A DNA stretch of 64,000 bases from Litomosoides sigmodontis (taxonomy: Eukaryota > Nematoda > Chromadorea > Rhabditida > Onchocercidae). The stretch covers positions 5,043,865 to 5,107,864 of the forward strand of contig OY718806.1 of the NCBI GenBank assembly GCA_963070105.1. The letters run 5' to 3'. The stretch's first letter is position 1. Each line of letters starts with the position of its first letter. Under the pieces are notes generated by a model. It was not told the origin of the DNA. It saw only the letters and a list, made by a program, of their open reading frames with translations, and ran no database searches. This document shows positions 37,378 to 51,400 of this stretch, one piece after another. Both the position numbers and the translations under genes were made by a program.

Positions 37378-40174
37378 CTATGATACATCAGCAAAAGAAT
37401 TTACCTTTTTCATTCCCGAACTATAATCATTCGTAAATAAACCCTGCAGCAAAAGGCACGCTTTACAAAGTTTTTGCGACGACATGCAACCACATCTGAA
37501 GTTCAGATAAGTGCTTCATTATTTTTAGTTATGAATGCTAACAATGGAAGTTCTGCGTTCAGACAAAATTTACCGTTCACATGTAATCGGTGTGGAGAGA
37601 AAGACATCACTACGAGCGGAAATGGCGTCCCCGGATTTTATTAAATCCAGAATCGCCTTTGGTTGTAATCTCTCTAACTTCTTGACGTACGTTCTGTAAA
37701 AAAATTGCCTCTGAATTAAATTATAATTCGGCACAGTATTTTTGTGGAATCAAATTTAAACGAATATACCTCACGTAGTTACGGAAGGAGTCAGGTGCAT
37801 ATCTACATTCGGTAGAAAAGTAGTCCAGTCTATTAAAGCGAGCATACATCACAATATCTTTTTCAAAAGCATATTTTAGAGGTTTTGTTCGAGGCAAACA
37901 GTCTTCCAATCCTAAAAACGCAATTGTTTTCTAAATCTAAAACGGTATGCTTTTGCAGAATTCACTAGCAACGTAGGGAGTTACTGATGGCCTAATATGC
38001 TTCACTAAGACCGTTTTAGCATCACTGTAGTTATAGGGTCTGAGTGTGTGAAACGATACGTAGTGTAGCATTCACTAGTCACGCTAACATCAGTTAATTC
38101 CATCCTATCTAATGTGAAAAAGTATATCTTTGTACATTGATTTTCGGAATTCACAATACTTGCAATCCAGACATAACAAGGTGTCTAATTGACTTTGATT
38201 GTGAAATTCATCAAAGATTTACGGAACTACTGCCGACCTGTTACAATATCAGTACATCGTTGCAACCGCGCCAAATCGCCTCGCAAAATATTAAGTAAAA
38301 CTGTTTCTGCCATATCATCAGCATTATGCCCTGTTGCAATAATATTTGCTCCACACTCAGTTGCACCTCTAAAATATAATATAATTCTGCTTTTTAACAA
38401 TGGTACTCATGAAGAGGAAGCAAGAACAAGTACGTGGAGTCACAATACAGAAATGAACAGAGAAGGAATAGACTTCAGAGATAACATCACCTATCTAAAG
38501 CACGTCTCCGAAAAACGCCGCAGAAAGTACAGTTACTTCTGTCACCAACTGCCGACACAATTTCATCCATCGTCCAACCATAGAGCTGTTTATAAGTCAT
38601 TACGACTAATGGTAATCCATAATCGTTTTGGTTCCTTTCAACGGCTTTTAGCGAGTCATCGCGGTAACCCTAAAACCACAAAAAAATCTGAACTTTGCTT
38701 AAATGAAGAAAATTGAGACCTTTATCCATTCAATTCAAGGTCTTTTTCTAAGGTCCAAATCCTATTCAAATTTCCACTTTCGAGACGGTGAGAACCGTTG
38801 ATTTCGTGAGTTCATGTAGCTAACCGTGGTTACCCATTTTGCTTTCATCCATACTACGTCGCTATTCCAAAACATAGAAATCGTCAGTTATATTGAAAGA
38901 ACATTCTAATGTTAGTCACCTACGTACAAATTCTGAAATACCAATCAACAAAAAAATACTGTAATTCCTTCATCGATTGAAAGCAGGACGATATCCAATC
39001 CATAACCATACTTCTGGTTCAATTTGTTTAACACATGAATTAATACCGTCGAGTCTTTGCCACCTGATGCTCCCACAGCAACTTTTTTACAATTATCAAA
39101 CAGACCATAAGTTTGAATCACATCATGCACTTCCTGTAATAAAAAAAATCATTTCATGTAAGTCCATGTAACGCTTAAAACTACAATTTACTATCTACTG
39201 TCCCACCGATAACATCCTACATTTTTTCTCACAGTAATATATCTATGTACGCTAAAACCACTAATGCTATTTCACTTTCAAGCACTTACTAGTGACCATA
39301 GTTCTAAAAAAAATAATTATCTGGTCCCATAAATGCAATTATTCAAACGTTTTACGGAAATTTTTTAAATCACGCATCATTTGATGGCCTTTCCAATCTT
39401 CAGCTCACCATACTGATTAGAATCATTAAAAAACAAAAATTTAGTACACCAGTAGCGATGATGCTCGTAGTAAGTACTTCACAGAATAAAAGTGTAATAA
39501 AATTCCCATAGTAAAAGGATTTTGCTGACTTCTAAATATTATCGGAACTTCAGCAATGCCGTGCCATCAACTCTGCTGTTGAATCGATGATGCATTCCTG
39601 TTTATAGCTTTTCCCAGGAATAGACAATTTTTCATTAATAATATCCCTCATTTTTCCACCGAGCACTATTGCTTTTTCCTCATTCTCTTGTGTATTCAAC
39701 GAATCTTGTAAGCTCAAATCAACATTTTTATTACTGTCCTTACAGTACTGAAAAAACTACAAGACGACCAGTTACTATTACAATTTGCAACCATCTTTAT
39801 CTCGAGCTCTCCGATGAGGATTTACCAAATCGATCGTCCTCAATATTTTTACTAACTAATATGTATTCCACTAAATGTAAACAAAACCAAAAAAAATAAA
39901 AAATTCTAGACAAAAACTATGGCGAATTCGACAAACACTATAACATCGGAAAGATGACAATTACCATATCTCTTCATACCGTTGTAGGCTACATTTTGAT
40001 ATTCTATTAATCAGTAAAAAAAGCACATAACGCTGATAACAAAGAAACGCAATTCTTTAAATTTTTTATATTTACCGCTTCGAAGGCGTCAGTGAAACAA
40101 ACGACACAAGCGGGTTTACCGTCCTTTGACCTTTTCACAGACGCAGACCTATCACACCGCCAACATCGCACCAT
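37378..40174 (-). CDS. tut-1: Cytoplasmic tRNA 2-thiolation protein 1 (CTU1/NCS6/TUT-1)
   Basis: With CTU2, this enzyme adds sulphur to the wobble uridine (U34) of cytosolic Lys, Glu and Gln tRNAs, using sulphur carried by URM1. Exons, 5' to 3': 40076-40174, 38960-39133, 38491-38669, 38238-38368, 37770-37911, 37574-37693 and 37378-37495, giving 320 aa. Visible motifs are the N-terminal zinc ribbon CWRC...CVVC, the PP-loop [12 protein letters not shown], the CTFCG catalytic CXXC near residue 138, [30 protein letters not shown], and a C-terminal zinc pair CERC...CKAC. The last few residues assume no further intron after GMKK; a GTAAAT there could be a donor, though reading through meets TAG at 37378-37380. 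Intron 1 is about 940 bp. Confidence 0.94.
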
Positions 40175-41417
40175 AGCGTGTTCTAAGTGAACGTAATTCT
40201 TTAATGAGATTAAAATACATAATACAAGTGCTAAAATCATGCCTAAGCATTGCAGATTATGTCTTCGTTCCAAACATGTATAGCAACATCACTACATCTA
40301 GTGTTAATGTCCTGAAAGTTTAAAAGTGACCTCGCCTGTGCGGAAAAGCCATATTCCAAAAATAATTCCACTCGTATTACCGTACCACCCCACTTGTCCA
40401 ATTTTCAGTCTCCAAAAACCCCTAAAAAAACCCAGTCACTGTATGCAGATCAAAAAACACGAATCTTCTTGCTTGTCGATATTACACTACGATTTGCGGT
40501 ACTCAGTTTCACAAACAACGAATTCACTATGCAATAGATTTTAAATGTACCAGACAACTAACAGATAAAACCGACCAGTTGGACAGTTTGAAAAACGCGA
40601 AACCGGTTAATCAAGTATATGCATGCGGAGATGAAAAGGGCACATTGTATTCAGTGTAATGGCAAAATCTTTTCTCTATACATACAAATTATGCAAACGA
40701 AACTGAAGCACTAGCATAAAACAAAACCGAGTCAATGTGGACACCAGCACCTAAATCTCTATTTAAAACAACTGAATCAATATTCAGTTGAACTTGCAAA
40801 AGCTTGTCATATAAATATTCAATACTAATTTTTTTTAATCTTCACGTCTACCTGGAGTTACACGATTATCATTTTGATCCTTACAGGCATAGAGAACATT
40901 CAAATAAATACGAATGAATGAAGGAAACTTAAATGTGTTGTGTACAATTAACTTCAAACAGCATTTGAAACGTGGTTTCAAACTCCATAGAAATTAAAAA
41001 AAATTGAGCTGCACTATCTTTAAATGACAGAAAAGGTGTGGGAATGCAGCACAGTTAAAAATTCCATCAACATATTAAATAAGTTCAGCAAAATCCAAAA
41101 ATGACCAAAAAATTTTCCACAAGAAATAAAGGTAGAGATCATACACTATCAATTCTTACTCAGTTAATGTTTTTTAAATCTACGATAATTCTTTCGATGC
41201 TTTAGAATACACGATACAAAACAAAGCTTTACTATTTATTATCATGCCATATAAAAAATACTATTCAGATATCATTGAAAGACATATGTTAGCAATAGAG
41301 CATGAGTCCAGAAACAATTAAAGCAAACATAGATTCATAAACAAAGGCAACAAAAAACGATTTCCAAAACAATAATTTATCATATTTCACAATTAAAATA
41401 TTTGAAAAATTGAAAAG
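40175..41417. other. Intergenic region between CTU1 and Rab genes
   Basis: 1.2 kb separating two minus-strand genes. It should contain the Rab 3' UTR, with an AATAAA on the minus strand at about 41233-41238, and the CTU1 promoter. No gene is seen. The distance is longer than typical nematode operon spacing. Confidence 0.5.
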
Positions 41418-42999
41418 TCATACATAACGGCAGCATGAAGCCCACTTGGCGTTGATCGTTGTGGTGCCCTGCGAGATTTTGAAAGCATCCAACTGAGAAT
41501 CCAAATGTACACCTTCTTCGTACTGTCTCTTCAACCGACACGCTAATTCCAAAAATGCATTATCCACATTTAAGTTACTTTTTGATGACGTTTCAATGAA
41601 CATACACATACCATATGCATTTGCTAATTCGCTACCTTCATCTCTTTCAACGACACGTTCATTTTCAAGGTCTGCTTTCGTTGCTAAAAAACCATTCAAA
41701 AAAAGGTCGAACAATTTTGCATACATGTATTATTTCTTTGTGATTACTTTTCAACAACTACATACTGCTCGTTCGGCTCTTGAAACCTCTAACTTCACCA
41801 AACATTGTCAAAATACTCAGGAAAATGTAATATAACGAAATAAACGATTAAACAAGCCTACCAACAAGTACTTTGCAGACATTCGGTGTAGCAAATTTTG
41901 ATACATCATCTAGCCAGCGATGGAGTGATTCAAAAGAATGACGGCATGTCAGGTCATAACACAACAAAATACCATTTGCTGATCTGCAATCAAAAATAAT
42001 CCCTACAATAAATAAAGTTCGATTAACGTTACGAGTATTACGACAAAATGTACTGCTCCTTTCGGTGATTTAGTCTAATTACAGTTGCACTTTCATGGTA
42101 GCTTCCGCTAGTATTTTATATACTGCTATGAAAAACGAGTCTGAAAAGGGAATCATAAAGTAGTGAAATGTAAAATAATTTGTTGACATCGAATCATCCT
42201 TCGCAAAAAAAGGATTACAGTACTGCTTCAACAATCACACTAACCTATAATAGCTTTGAGTAATTGTACGGAATCTCTCCTGCCCACCAGTATCCCAAAT
42301 TTGCAGCTTTACACGTTTGCCTTCGATAATCAATGTTTTCATTGAGAAATCAACACCAATTGTCGTTCCTTGCCTTTCGATGAATGTTCCATTTTTGAAC
42401 CTCAAATAAGCTCGAAACTGAAGAAATTCAATTAAATCCAATGATATGTATTAAATGTTATTGAGAATAAAAGGAAGCCATTCCACATTTCGGAAACTCC
42501 TTGTGTCCAGCATTATTTTTATAATCTACTACATTCAGTATTTTGGATTTGGGAAATTCCTTAGTACTGATTTCATTTCTTGCGAAATTCTTCCACTACA
42601 ATATGTTCTACTGAATGAAATTTGCATCCCTAACTTCTCTTTCAAATTTTTAGTAACATTTCAACTAAGATAATATTAGCCTCAATTCTTCATCATCTCA
42701 ACAATGTTTTGAATGTCAACGGAATTTGGAAACCCATAATATTTTACAGGAAATAATTTTCGAAAATTGGTACATGTCAATCCATGTCGAAATTATGAGT
42801 TTCTAAATCAGTCGAAAATAATCGGTTCGCAAACGTCCAGAAATTTATTTAGAAATGAACAAAACCAACACTAGAAAGCTATTTCTACACTGTTTGAAAG
42901 TGTTATAAAATACCTTTGTACGACACATGTTTTACCCACACCCATATCACCGATTAGAACTATTTTAAATAAAAAGTCGAAGGAATCGTCCGTTTCCAT
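41418..42999 (-). CDS. rab-19: Rab GTPase of the Rab19/Rab43 group
   Basis: A small membrane-traffic GTPase. Exons, 5' to 3': 42914-42999, 42245-42400, 41862-41983 and 41418-41683, giving 209 aa in phase. G1 is GDMGVGKT. Switch I/G2 is [11 protein letters not shown], with the RabF1 residues IGVDF. G3 is [21 protein letters not shown], and G5 is ETSSK. The sequence [18 protein letters not shown] is typical of Rab19/30/43. The tail ends ASCCRYV, a double-cysteine prenylation site of CCXXX form. Two unusual residues are seen: WDTGGQE instead of the usual WDTAGQE, and TKAD instead of NKxD in G4 because the exon 4 junction gives VATKAD. Both introns 1 and 2 have acceptors fixed by alignment; intron 1 uses TTTGAG. 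The gene symbol rests on family resemblance, so rab-43 would be an equally fair name. Confidence 0.9.
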
Positions 43000-44935
43000 T
43001 ACAAAGCGGCTGATGACCAATTTCCTGAACTAAAGTATGTTGAATGTAAATAATAAACAAGCAGAATCCGCAAAACAACGTGTTCTACCTAAAAATGACT
43101 GTAGACCGACTGAAGGAACATGACAAGAATGACAAGAAATAAAAATGACAAGAATGAAGTTCGAAACTCAATGTAAATACACATTTGTTTCGAAGGAATT
43201 TTTAAGTAGACCACCGCTTCGTTATAAAAGTAGAAATAACCAATTCATTTTTGAATTTAATCATTATACACTTTTAAAGATGAACAGATTCACGAAATGA
43301 CATATTCAGTACCTGAAATATTTATAGTGATTTATACAGAAACTTTTGTACAAATTTAGATGTCATTCAATAAAACTCACAAATCAACTAAGATGAGTAC
43401 GTTATGTGTATGGAAGAAAGATTTTGCTAGAAATAGTGGACAAAATGGTTAGCAAATCGGTAGTTTTTGAAAGTCTCTGCATAAATCGTTACACACGTAT
43501 TCTTTCTTTTCATTCCGTATATTCTTTCTTGAATTTATTTCGGCGAGTAATAAGAAGGAAATATTCCTTCACATGAAAAGAATCATGTGATGAAAGTGTA
43601 ATGCCATCTGCTGTACACAATGTAATTAAAAATGCTGTGAAAAAGTTTTTGAACTACGGTAGTATAGACCGTAACAATCCAGGCCATGCTTGTTAGTGAT
43701 TACTTAAAAGAAGTTTTGTAAATGGCTCAGTCCGGTACAGTAATGAGACACAAGTGACGTCATGTTCAATACATGAAAGTACTTTCATGATACTTCCGCA
43801 TTGCCCGAATGCTTCTTGAAGGAATATTAACAAATGCATAAATGTTTGAGATACCGACAACAGTCTCATAATTGAAACCTTAAGCCCGCCGCTGCTAGGG
43901 GAATCTTTATTAATTTTTAAAATAAACCTCACTTCCGTACCATTCCTGTCCGACTACGTAATAGAACAACTATCCCACCACCACATGCAGTGAGATGAGT
44001 CAGCGGAACAATTTTAACATGCTGGATCACTCTGATTGGAACATGTGAAAATGAATGTCTCTCGATGTCTAAGGTGGTGTTTGTCATTGTGAGCGAGCGG
44101 CTGCTGTTAGATGTTTATGTTTAATGGCAGATGTTCGTGCGTGCATTTATGGATTTTCTGTGAGTTATATGCCTCATGATGACGGCTAGCTTAATTATTG
44201 TTTCATATTCATTTTAAAGACCGTCCATTCAAAAATATGTTCGTGGTGGCCAAACTAGTAACTGCTTCCAACTTAGTGGAATTTAAATCGCCGCCAATGG
44301 CCTGCGTACGCACCTGCATTGTGCAATGTTTTATGCCGCATGTTTATCCGACCGCAGAAAGCACAATTGTTGTGGACTGGTTAAGGTGTGAGGCCACTCG
44401 GTATTTCACCGTTATTACGGACTTCCTCCCACATAGGTAGTGAATCATATTTTGTCCTCTTATTCTGTGTTTTAGATTTTGCCTCAGGTAGATTTCTTGG
44501 TTTAACTCCATCACTGCATGAATGGCTGATGAGCCTCTATAATAAAGTCCTAAAAACCTTCCTCTACAACCTCTCCGGCGAAGAAAGAACCACATTGCCA
44601 TGTAATTGTTTTTTGATTCGAGCACTATAATGGCTAAATGTATGAATATCATCCTTACTGTTTATTGTTGATCATTTGTGAGATTGTTTTAGTTTCGTTG
44701 TCCTCCGCTTATTATAATTTTTTTCGCTAAATTTTTTAGTCCACTCAGCTGTTGCATATTTGGTTTCTCCAAGTGTTTATTATTCTTTTACTTTGTATGG
44801 TATAGCATCACTTAATTTCATTTCGCGCTTCAATTGCTTGTATTTTTCCACCTTCGCATCTTTCATTCTACACGGTTAGTTAATAATGCTTTTAAGTTGT
44901 GGAGTGTGCTGCTGAAGGGAACGAGGACTAGTGTA
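43000..44935. promoter_or_regulatory. Divergent region between Rab and hecd-1
   Basis: 1.9 kb between start codons pointing away from each other. Both promoters should lie here. Small open frames on both strands (for example 44198-44440 + and 44344-44652 -) overlap in antisense and lack family resemblance. I see no clear transcription-factor site. Confidence 0.45.
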
Positions 44936-47900
44936 ATGGAAGGCGTGGATCCAGATACTCTTCTGGAGTGGCTGCAAACAGGAGTTGGTGATGAACGAGA
45001 TATTCAGGTAGTGGATGTCGTTTATCTTGTTCCAGTATGTGAATTGAAGATTTCCTGGTACTCATAGGCAGTAAAGACAACGAAAAATTAAATTTCAGCT
45101 AATGGCATTGGAACAGCTTTGTATGCTTTTGCTGATGAGTGACAACATTGATCAGTGTTTTGAAAGTTGTCCACCAAGAACTTTCCTTCCCGCGCTGTGT
45201 AAAATATTCCTTGATGAAACGGCTACAGAAAATGTTTTGGAAGTATGTATAAAATATGTCGCTCCTGTATTTGTAGTTTGAAATTTTTGAAACGAATGAT
45301 TGCAAACAGATAAAATGATTATTTAACTCTAAGTAGGAATACGTTGTTCACCATGAGCAGTTTTGCTTTAGAAGATTCACACATTTGCAAGTTTCACCAC
45401 TTAATAAGTTGAAAACTATTTGATGCAAAGTATAAGTAACATAAACACGTAATTAGTTCATTAAAAAAAATTATGCTTGAATTTTCTGAGGATGAGACAT
45501 CCAAATAGGTATTTAAGTTGGAAGTTATTTTTTTGCCACTGTCCGCATAGACTTCTTAACTTCATTGAAAAAGGACAATAAATTTAGGTTACTGCTCGTG
45601 CTATAACTTACTATTTGGATGTATCAAATGAATGCACCAGGCGGATAACACAAGTTGATGGCGCTGTTAAAGCAATCTGTAGCCGACTGGCAGTTGCAGA
45701 AATGAATGATCGTACCAGCAAAGATCTCGGTAAACACTTTATGCTACGTAACACATTAACGCTTTCGCATTGGATTTGTATAAAATTAAAACAACGAAGA
45801 AGGTTTTATTTTGGGATACGAATATTGATACTCTGTTAACACGTTTTTTTCTTGTTGAAATACATAAATTCAGGCTAAATTTTAAATTACATTAACTGTT
45901 TTTAACATACGTAAGGGCTTCAGTGCTCCCTTTATTGTTTAGAGACATTTTTGGTGTAGAATTTCATAGATGTTGCATACTATTTCTCCTGATTTTTTTT
46001 TAGCCGAACAGTGTGTGAAATTGCTCGAACATGTTTGTCAAAGGGAAACATCTGCAGTATATGATGCCGGAGGATTGCAATGTATGTTGGATTTAGTTCG
46101 TCAACATGGACAATATGTTCACAAGGTAATATTGTCAGAAATTGCATTTATTTGGTATCAAAATTTGAAATATAAAATTGGACGCTAACTTGCTAATTGT
46201 GGTATTATAAGTAATATTTTAGAATTTAGCGTCAGAAATTGTGTTGAGTCCACGATGGTTGGGTGTGATATGTGTGTACTCTATGTGCTATAGAATCACA
46301 TTACTTAATGTGATAATATCACCACTTTGTATTCAAGGATACTATTCACTCAGCAATGTCCGTCATCACGAGACTGTGTAGCAAAATGGAACCGAATGAT
46401 TCCGCCATGCCCGAATGTAGTGCCAGTTTGGGAGCTCTTCTTGAACATGATGATCCGAAGGTTTGCTTTGTCAACAATTGATCCGTTACTCAGGTCACTG
46501 TTAAACTTAGTAAAATTAGTTTTGCTTATAACGATTCAGCAAATCACTACTTCTCCCAACATTAGGGCACTCTTTTCAGGTGTCAGAGTGTGCTCTACGT
46601 TGTTTTGCTGCACTAACGGACCGTTTCATTCGTAAATTCATGGATCCAGTGGAAATGGTACGACATGGGAATCTTGTTCAACATCTACTTAATTCGCTGG
46701 TCCCTACGCATTTGACTACTAGAGTCTGCACTGCATCGTCGTCACATAATAGGAATGCTAATTCAGTGGGGTCAAGTGATTTGATGACATCATCATTTGG
46801 CTTAAACCGATCAGCATCATTCATTTCCATTGTCATTTCATTATTGAGTAATCTTTGTCGTGGCTCATCGATTGTAACCGAGCAAGTTGTAAGGTATGCA
46901 CTGGTCAAGTAATTGAAGCTTCGTGAAGTTTTGGTATATTGTACCACTGTTGTTCGTTAATAAGAAACCAGGAAAGAGGGTTTTTGGTAATTTTTTTTTG
47001 CAGTTCTCCATTACTTTTCTGCGCGCTAAAAACAGTATTGACGAGCAAAGATGAACGCTGTATAATGGATGCTTTACGTTTTTGCGACCTTATTATAGTG
47101 CTTTTATGTGAGGGACGAACAGCTTTACCGAAAAGCATGGGTTCTATTGTATCTAGCCGTAATGAAACAGGTTTGTCAATTGTGGACTTCGTTTACCTTG
47201 TAAGGTACTTCTTTCGCATTGAAATTCTATAAAAATAATCAAGGTGCTTTTGTTCTAAGGTCCTAATTCGTTCGACCGTTCTCATAGGCATCTCATCGAC
47301 GCAATTCGTCAGCGTGATACAGATGCTTTGATTGACGCTATCGAGTCAGGACAAGTAAACTTTCAAGTTTTTACATTTTTATTCAAAATTACATGCTAAA
47401 AATGAAAATTTTGCGACGATTAGTAGATCACGGTCAACTTCTAAAAATTATTTAAATATTGATTTTTTAAAATTATTTTAATTGGAGATGCAACGTCCGG
47501 TTGCTTTTGTTATAGTTTCCTTTAGGTAGTTTGAACAAGAGCTGTTAATCGGAATTAGTTCTTAATTTGAATAAAAGCTAAGCATTGCTCTGATTCCGTG
47601 ATTTATTCTATGGAACAGTTACTGACTGAATTGTTTTTAAAAATCGGTATTCCACAATATGTTTCGAAAATTGCTACAGGTTGATGCGAATTTCACGGAT
47701 GATGTGGGGCAAACTTTGCTTAATTGGTCTTCTGCATTCGGCACTGTTGAAATGGTGACGTATTTATGTGATAAGGGTGCTGACGTAAATAAGGGTCAAC
47801 GCTCTTCATCGCTACATTACGCTGCTTGTTTTGGTAGATCAGATGTAGGTTATTTTTGTATCCAGTTAGGGTTTTTTTTTGAAGTTGTAACTCATGTGTT

Positions 47901-48455
47901 TATTGCTTTCGTTTCAAGATTGTGAAAATTTTATTGAAATACGGAGCAAATCCTGATCTTCGTGATGAAGAGGGTAAAACAGCATTGGAGAAAGCACAGG
48001 AAAGAAGTGAAGAGGAGCATCAGCTAGTAGCGAGTATTCTGGAAAGTCCTAGTGCTTACATGCAGAGAGTTGATGAAGGTAAGGTGAAGCTATTCGCTTG
48101 TGTAGTAAATCTCAAAATAAATAACATTTCTGATCAACTTCCATTATCACAGTTTTGGTAGCTGTTTGTCGTAATTGTTTTTATTTACAAGTACTTATAT
48201 ACACGCATTAGAATTACATTTGTCTTGTACTATTAAGAAATAACTTAAGTATTTGGCAAATTAATATAGAAGTAAAATTTTGCACTTATATATTCATCAA
48301 ATATAGATTCAAACATGCTTCGAATTTTTGGTTTAGAAGAGGTAACGAAGAAGAAAACTGATTTTTCAAGAGAGCTATCAAATGAAAAGATCGATTCCGC
48401 TGTGGTACGTCAGTTATTGGAACAGCTTTTACCAGTTTTGTGCGATGTTTTTCAG
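44936..48455 (+). other. hecd-1: hecd-1 exons 1-11: ARM-like region and ankyrin repeats
   Basis: Exons: 44936-45007, 45099-45242, 45588-45729, 46004-46125, 46338-46460, 46580-46893, 47004-47204, 47288-47354, 47680-47844, 47919-48078 and 48307-48455. The first seven cover the ARM-like helical region ([32 protein letters not shown]). Exons 8-10 hold the ankyrin repeats: [19 protein letters not shown], then [20 protein letters not shown], then [20 protein letters not shown]. The donors of exons 6 and 7 were placed five bases downstream of nearby GTs to keep phase (GTAAG|GTATGC and GTAAG|GTACTT). Confidence 0.9.
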
Positions 48456-51400
48456 GTAAGACAGCTGTTTCTTCTATTCTGTGAATTATATCGCTTCCAG
48501 ATTTCACTGATTAGTTTATATGCATTTGTGATTTTCACTGCTTTACAAAGTAACCTTATGCAATCACTACTTATCACTTAAGAAAAACGTTGCGATTTGC
48601 AGAAACTCCCACCACTAGCTTAAACCTGGAACCTGGCTGGACGAACACCCCATATTCTGTAGTATTCAAGATTATGAACAGTGTTTATTCTGAATACTGG
48701 TGAACTGAAATAATTTTCCTTGAATTAAGACTGTAGTTTTTGAATTCGTTAGTTGCAGTTTCATACTGTTATTGCTGAAATCACAAATTTACCAATAAGT
48801 TACAGCATTCACTTGGTGCTAGCGTACATAGATCCAGTTTATCTCTTCTTCGTAAAGCTGTCCATCATATATCACCTGATTCAATGGAATCAATGGTTTC
48901 GAATGATAATACTGCAATCGATATTTCGAATGATATTCGTTTTTCTCGTGGACAACGACTCGCTGAAAATCTTGTTGGTGTTCTGATGATAGGTTTGGAA
49001 CATGAGGACGATACAGAATCTCATGAAAATGTGTTACAAGTTTGTGTTTGCTTGTGGTTATGCAGATATTATTAGTTGGTATGGAAGCAATAATGTGCCC
49101 TAAATTCTGTTTTTTTTGTTTTTGTTCACAAACAGAAGTAGCAAATCAAAATGATAGTCAAAGACTCATGTATGCGGTTCAGTGTCAATAAAAAAACAGC
49201 TATTCTGATTAAAATGCCCACTGTTAAAAAAAGCGAGCATTAGATGCGGGTAAGCAGTGTGTGTATACTATTTAAATAAAAATAGAATACAGCAGTTAAA
49301 TTTTACAGATTATCAAGTCTTTGTTCGTGAAAAATACCGACTTTTGGTTAGAGCAGTTGATGCGCGTTGGAATTTTCGAAAAAGTTGAAGCTATTGCCAA
49401 TCAACCAGTGACACCAGTTAAAAGTAGCGATGCAACAACAATGGTCATTAATGAGAGTGGTCGCATAGCAAGCTCTTTATCTGTTGCAGTTACGGATAAT
49501 ATGCAAGCGAAAGTAGAGGAAGTTTCACAAGGTTTGATTGATTATAACTCATATTACCAGTAGACAAGCAGACGTGCATTCTTCTTATGAAATCGTACGA
49601 ATATTACAAATAACAACTTGCCTATATAGTTGCAGAAGGAAGTACTGGTGTAAAAAGTATACAACAAATGACGGTGAATTCTTCAAAGAGCTCCAATAAT
49701 TCAAGTACAACTTCAGTTATATCATCAGCTAAGGAAAAAAATGATGACACGATGGTTAACGTCCTTGTTCATGTAAGATATGTTTTTGGATAATTCGAGA
49801 TATACCGTTCTTCATCTGTTATTCATCCAAGTTTTTCAATTAAAGATTGTCTAGCTTTATTCGATAATACACCCATAGCCATAAATTTTGTTTCCAGGGC
49901 GATGATTCACACAACGCATCAGTAACTCCATCTGCTTGGGAAACATCTGTGATGGGTTCCGTCACAGAGGGTTAGTATTTCTAATAACTGCTGTTCACGG
50001 CGAAATTTGAATTTTAAAAAGAATTTCGACAAAGACTGTTGTCGAAACCCATTCATGTCATTTAATGTAAAATTTTTTGTTGCTGTATTAGGCACTACCA
50101 TTGCACAAAGCCCCTGAAAATGTTTAACTCTCGTTTCTTTCGTGAAATATCGAATTATTTTTATAGTGACTCGCAAATATAATATTGGCAGTGATCCTTC
50201 GTCGATGGTAGATGATCAGTGGGAAATTGTACAAGGTAAAAGCTATCGATGGAAAGATTGGAGGATAATCAAAAGTCGAGATTCATTTTTCATTTGGTGC
50301 GACGCCGTGGCCGTGGAATTCAGGTCTATTTTTTTGATGTGTAAATGATCGGTGTTGTGAAAGCAGATTCGTTGAATTAGAAATTTATCCCATTGTCTTT
50401 ATTTATTTCCACCAATACTTTCAGCGACGGTAGTAATGGCTGGTTCCGCTTCATGTTAGATGGTCAACTTAGTACTATGTATAGGTATTCCATTTATTTT
50501 ATATTCTTGTCGTACAATTTTTTTGTTATTTCAACTTTTGCTTGATCACATACTTCTAGCAGTGGGAGCCCAGAGGCCGGCTCTGACAACGCTGAAACAC
50601 GTGGGGAGTTTTTGGACAAACTTACCAAAGCGCGGAATGCTGTACCGCCAGGCAGCTTGCTTTATTCGATATTTAGCGCAGCGGATGCTAGTAAGACGGT
50701 ATCTGTTTTCATTAAAGCGATTTATACAAGATATCAGTTCATTATGATTGTGAATTTGCTCAAAGTTCCACGTTATGCTTACAAGTTCAAGCATAGACCT
50801 GGCATTTTTATACCTTAATACTATGCATGTTTAGATTGAAATTGGCAGTTGGATTCTGGCTTCGCCAAAAGTTAATGAACTGACTGTAACGAATCGTGAT
50901 GGGAACCAGCAGCGTTTAGTCATTGTAGAGGATTTACCAGGCTTCATTTTTGAGTCAAATCGTCAAACAAAACACTGTTTTCAAGCGGAGAGAACTCTGG
51001 GTTCGTTCGAATATATCTTTTGAATTAGTGAAATATCTTTGTTATTTAAAGTTTTGCTATGAATGCTGTATTTTCTCTATTCATTTGGAAGCGCGCTTGT
51101 ACAAAAAATAATGTAGTTTACTTTATTTCGTTTTGTATATTTTTAGGTTTGGACTTTGTTACTGGGTGGGCTGCGAGAGGTGGAGGACGACGTTTACGTT
51201 TTCGCGCTGAAAGTCAAAAAGCAAAACTACAAGAAATGGCGAAAGAAATCTTGAACAACTATTTAAAAGAAGCTCAGTCAAAACCACGAGATGCTTTAAT
51301 TGAATTACAAAAAGCATCATGTACAATTAAGGTTCGTATGAGCGATGTATACAGACAAACATGTATATTAAAAGTGGGGGTGGGGAAACTTATGCGGTTT

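Noticed and set aside
38189..38716. A 175-codon plus-strand open frame
   Set aside because: It is antisense to CTU1 exons 3 and 4, whose motifs (PP-loop region, CTFCG, GHNADD) are unmistakable.
44198..44652. Overlapping open frames on both strands upstream of hecd-1
   Set aside because: No domain, signal or spliced partner is seen; hecd-1 starts cleanly at 44936 with a conserved N-terminus.
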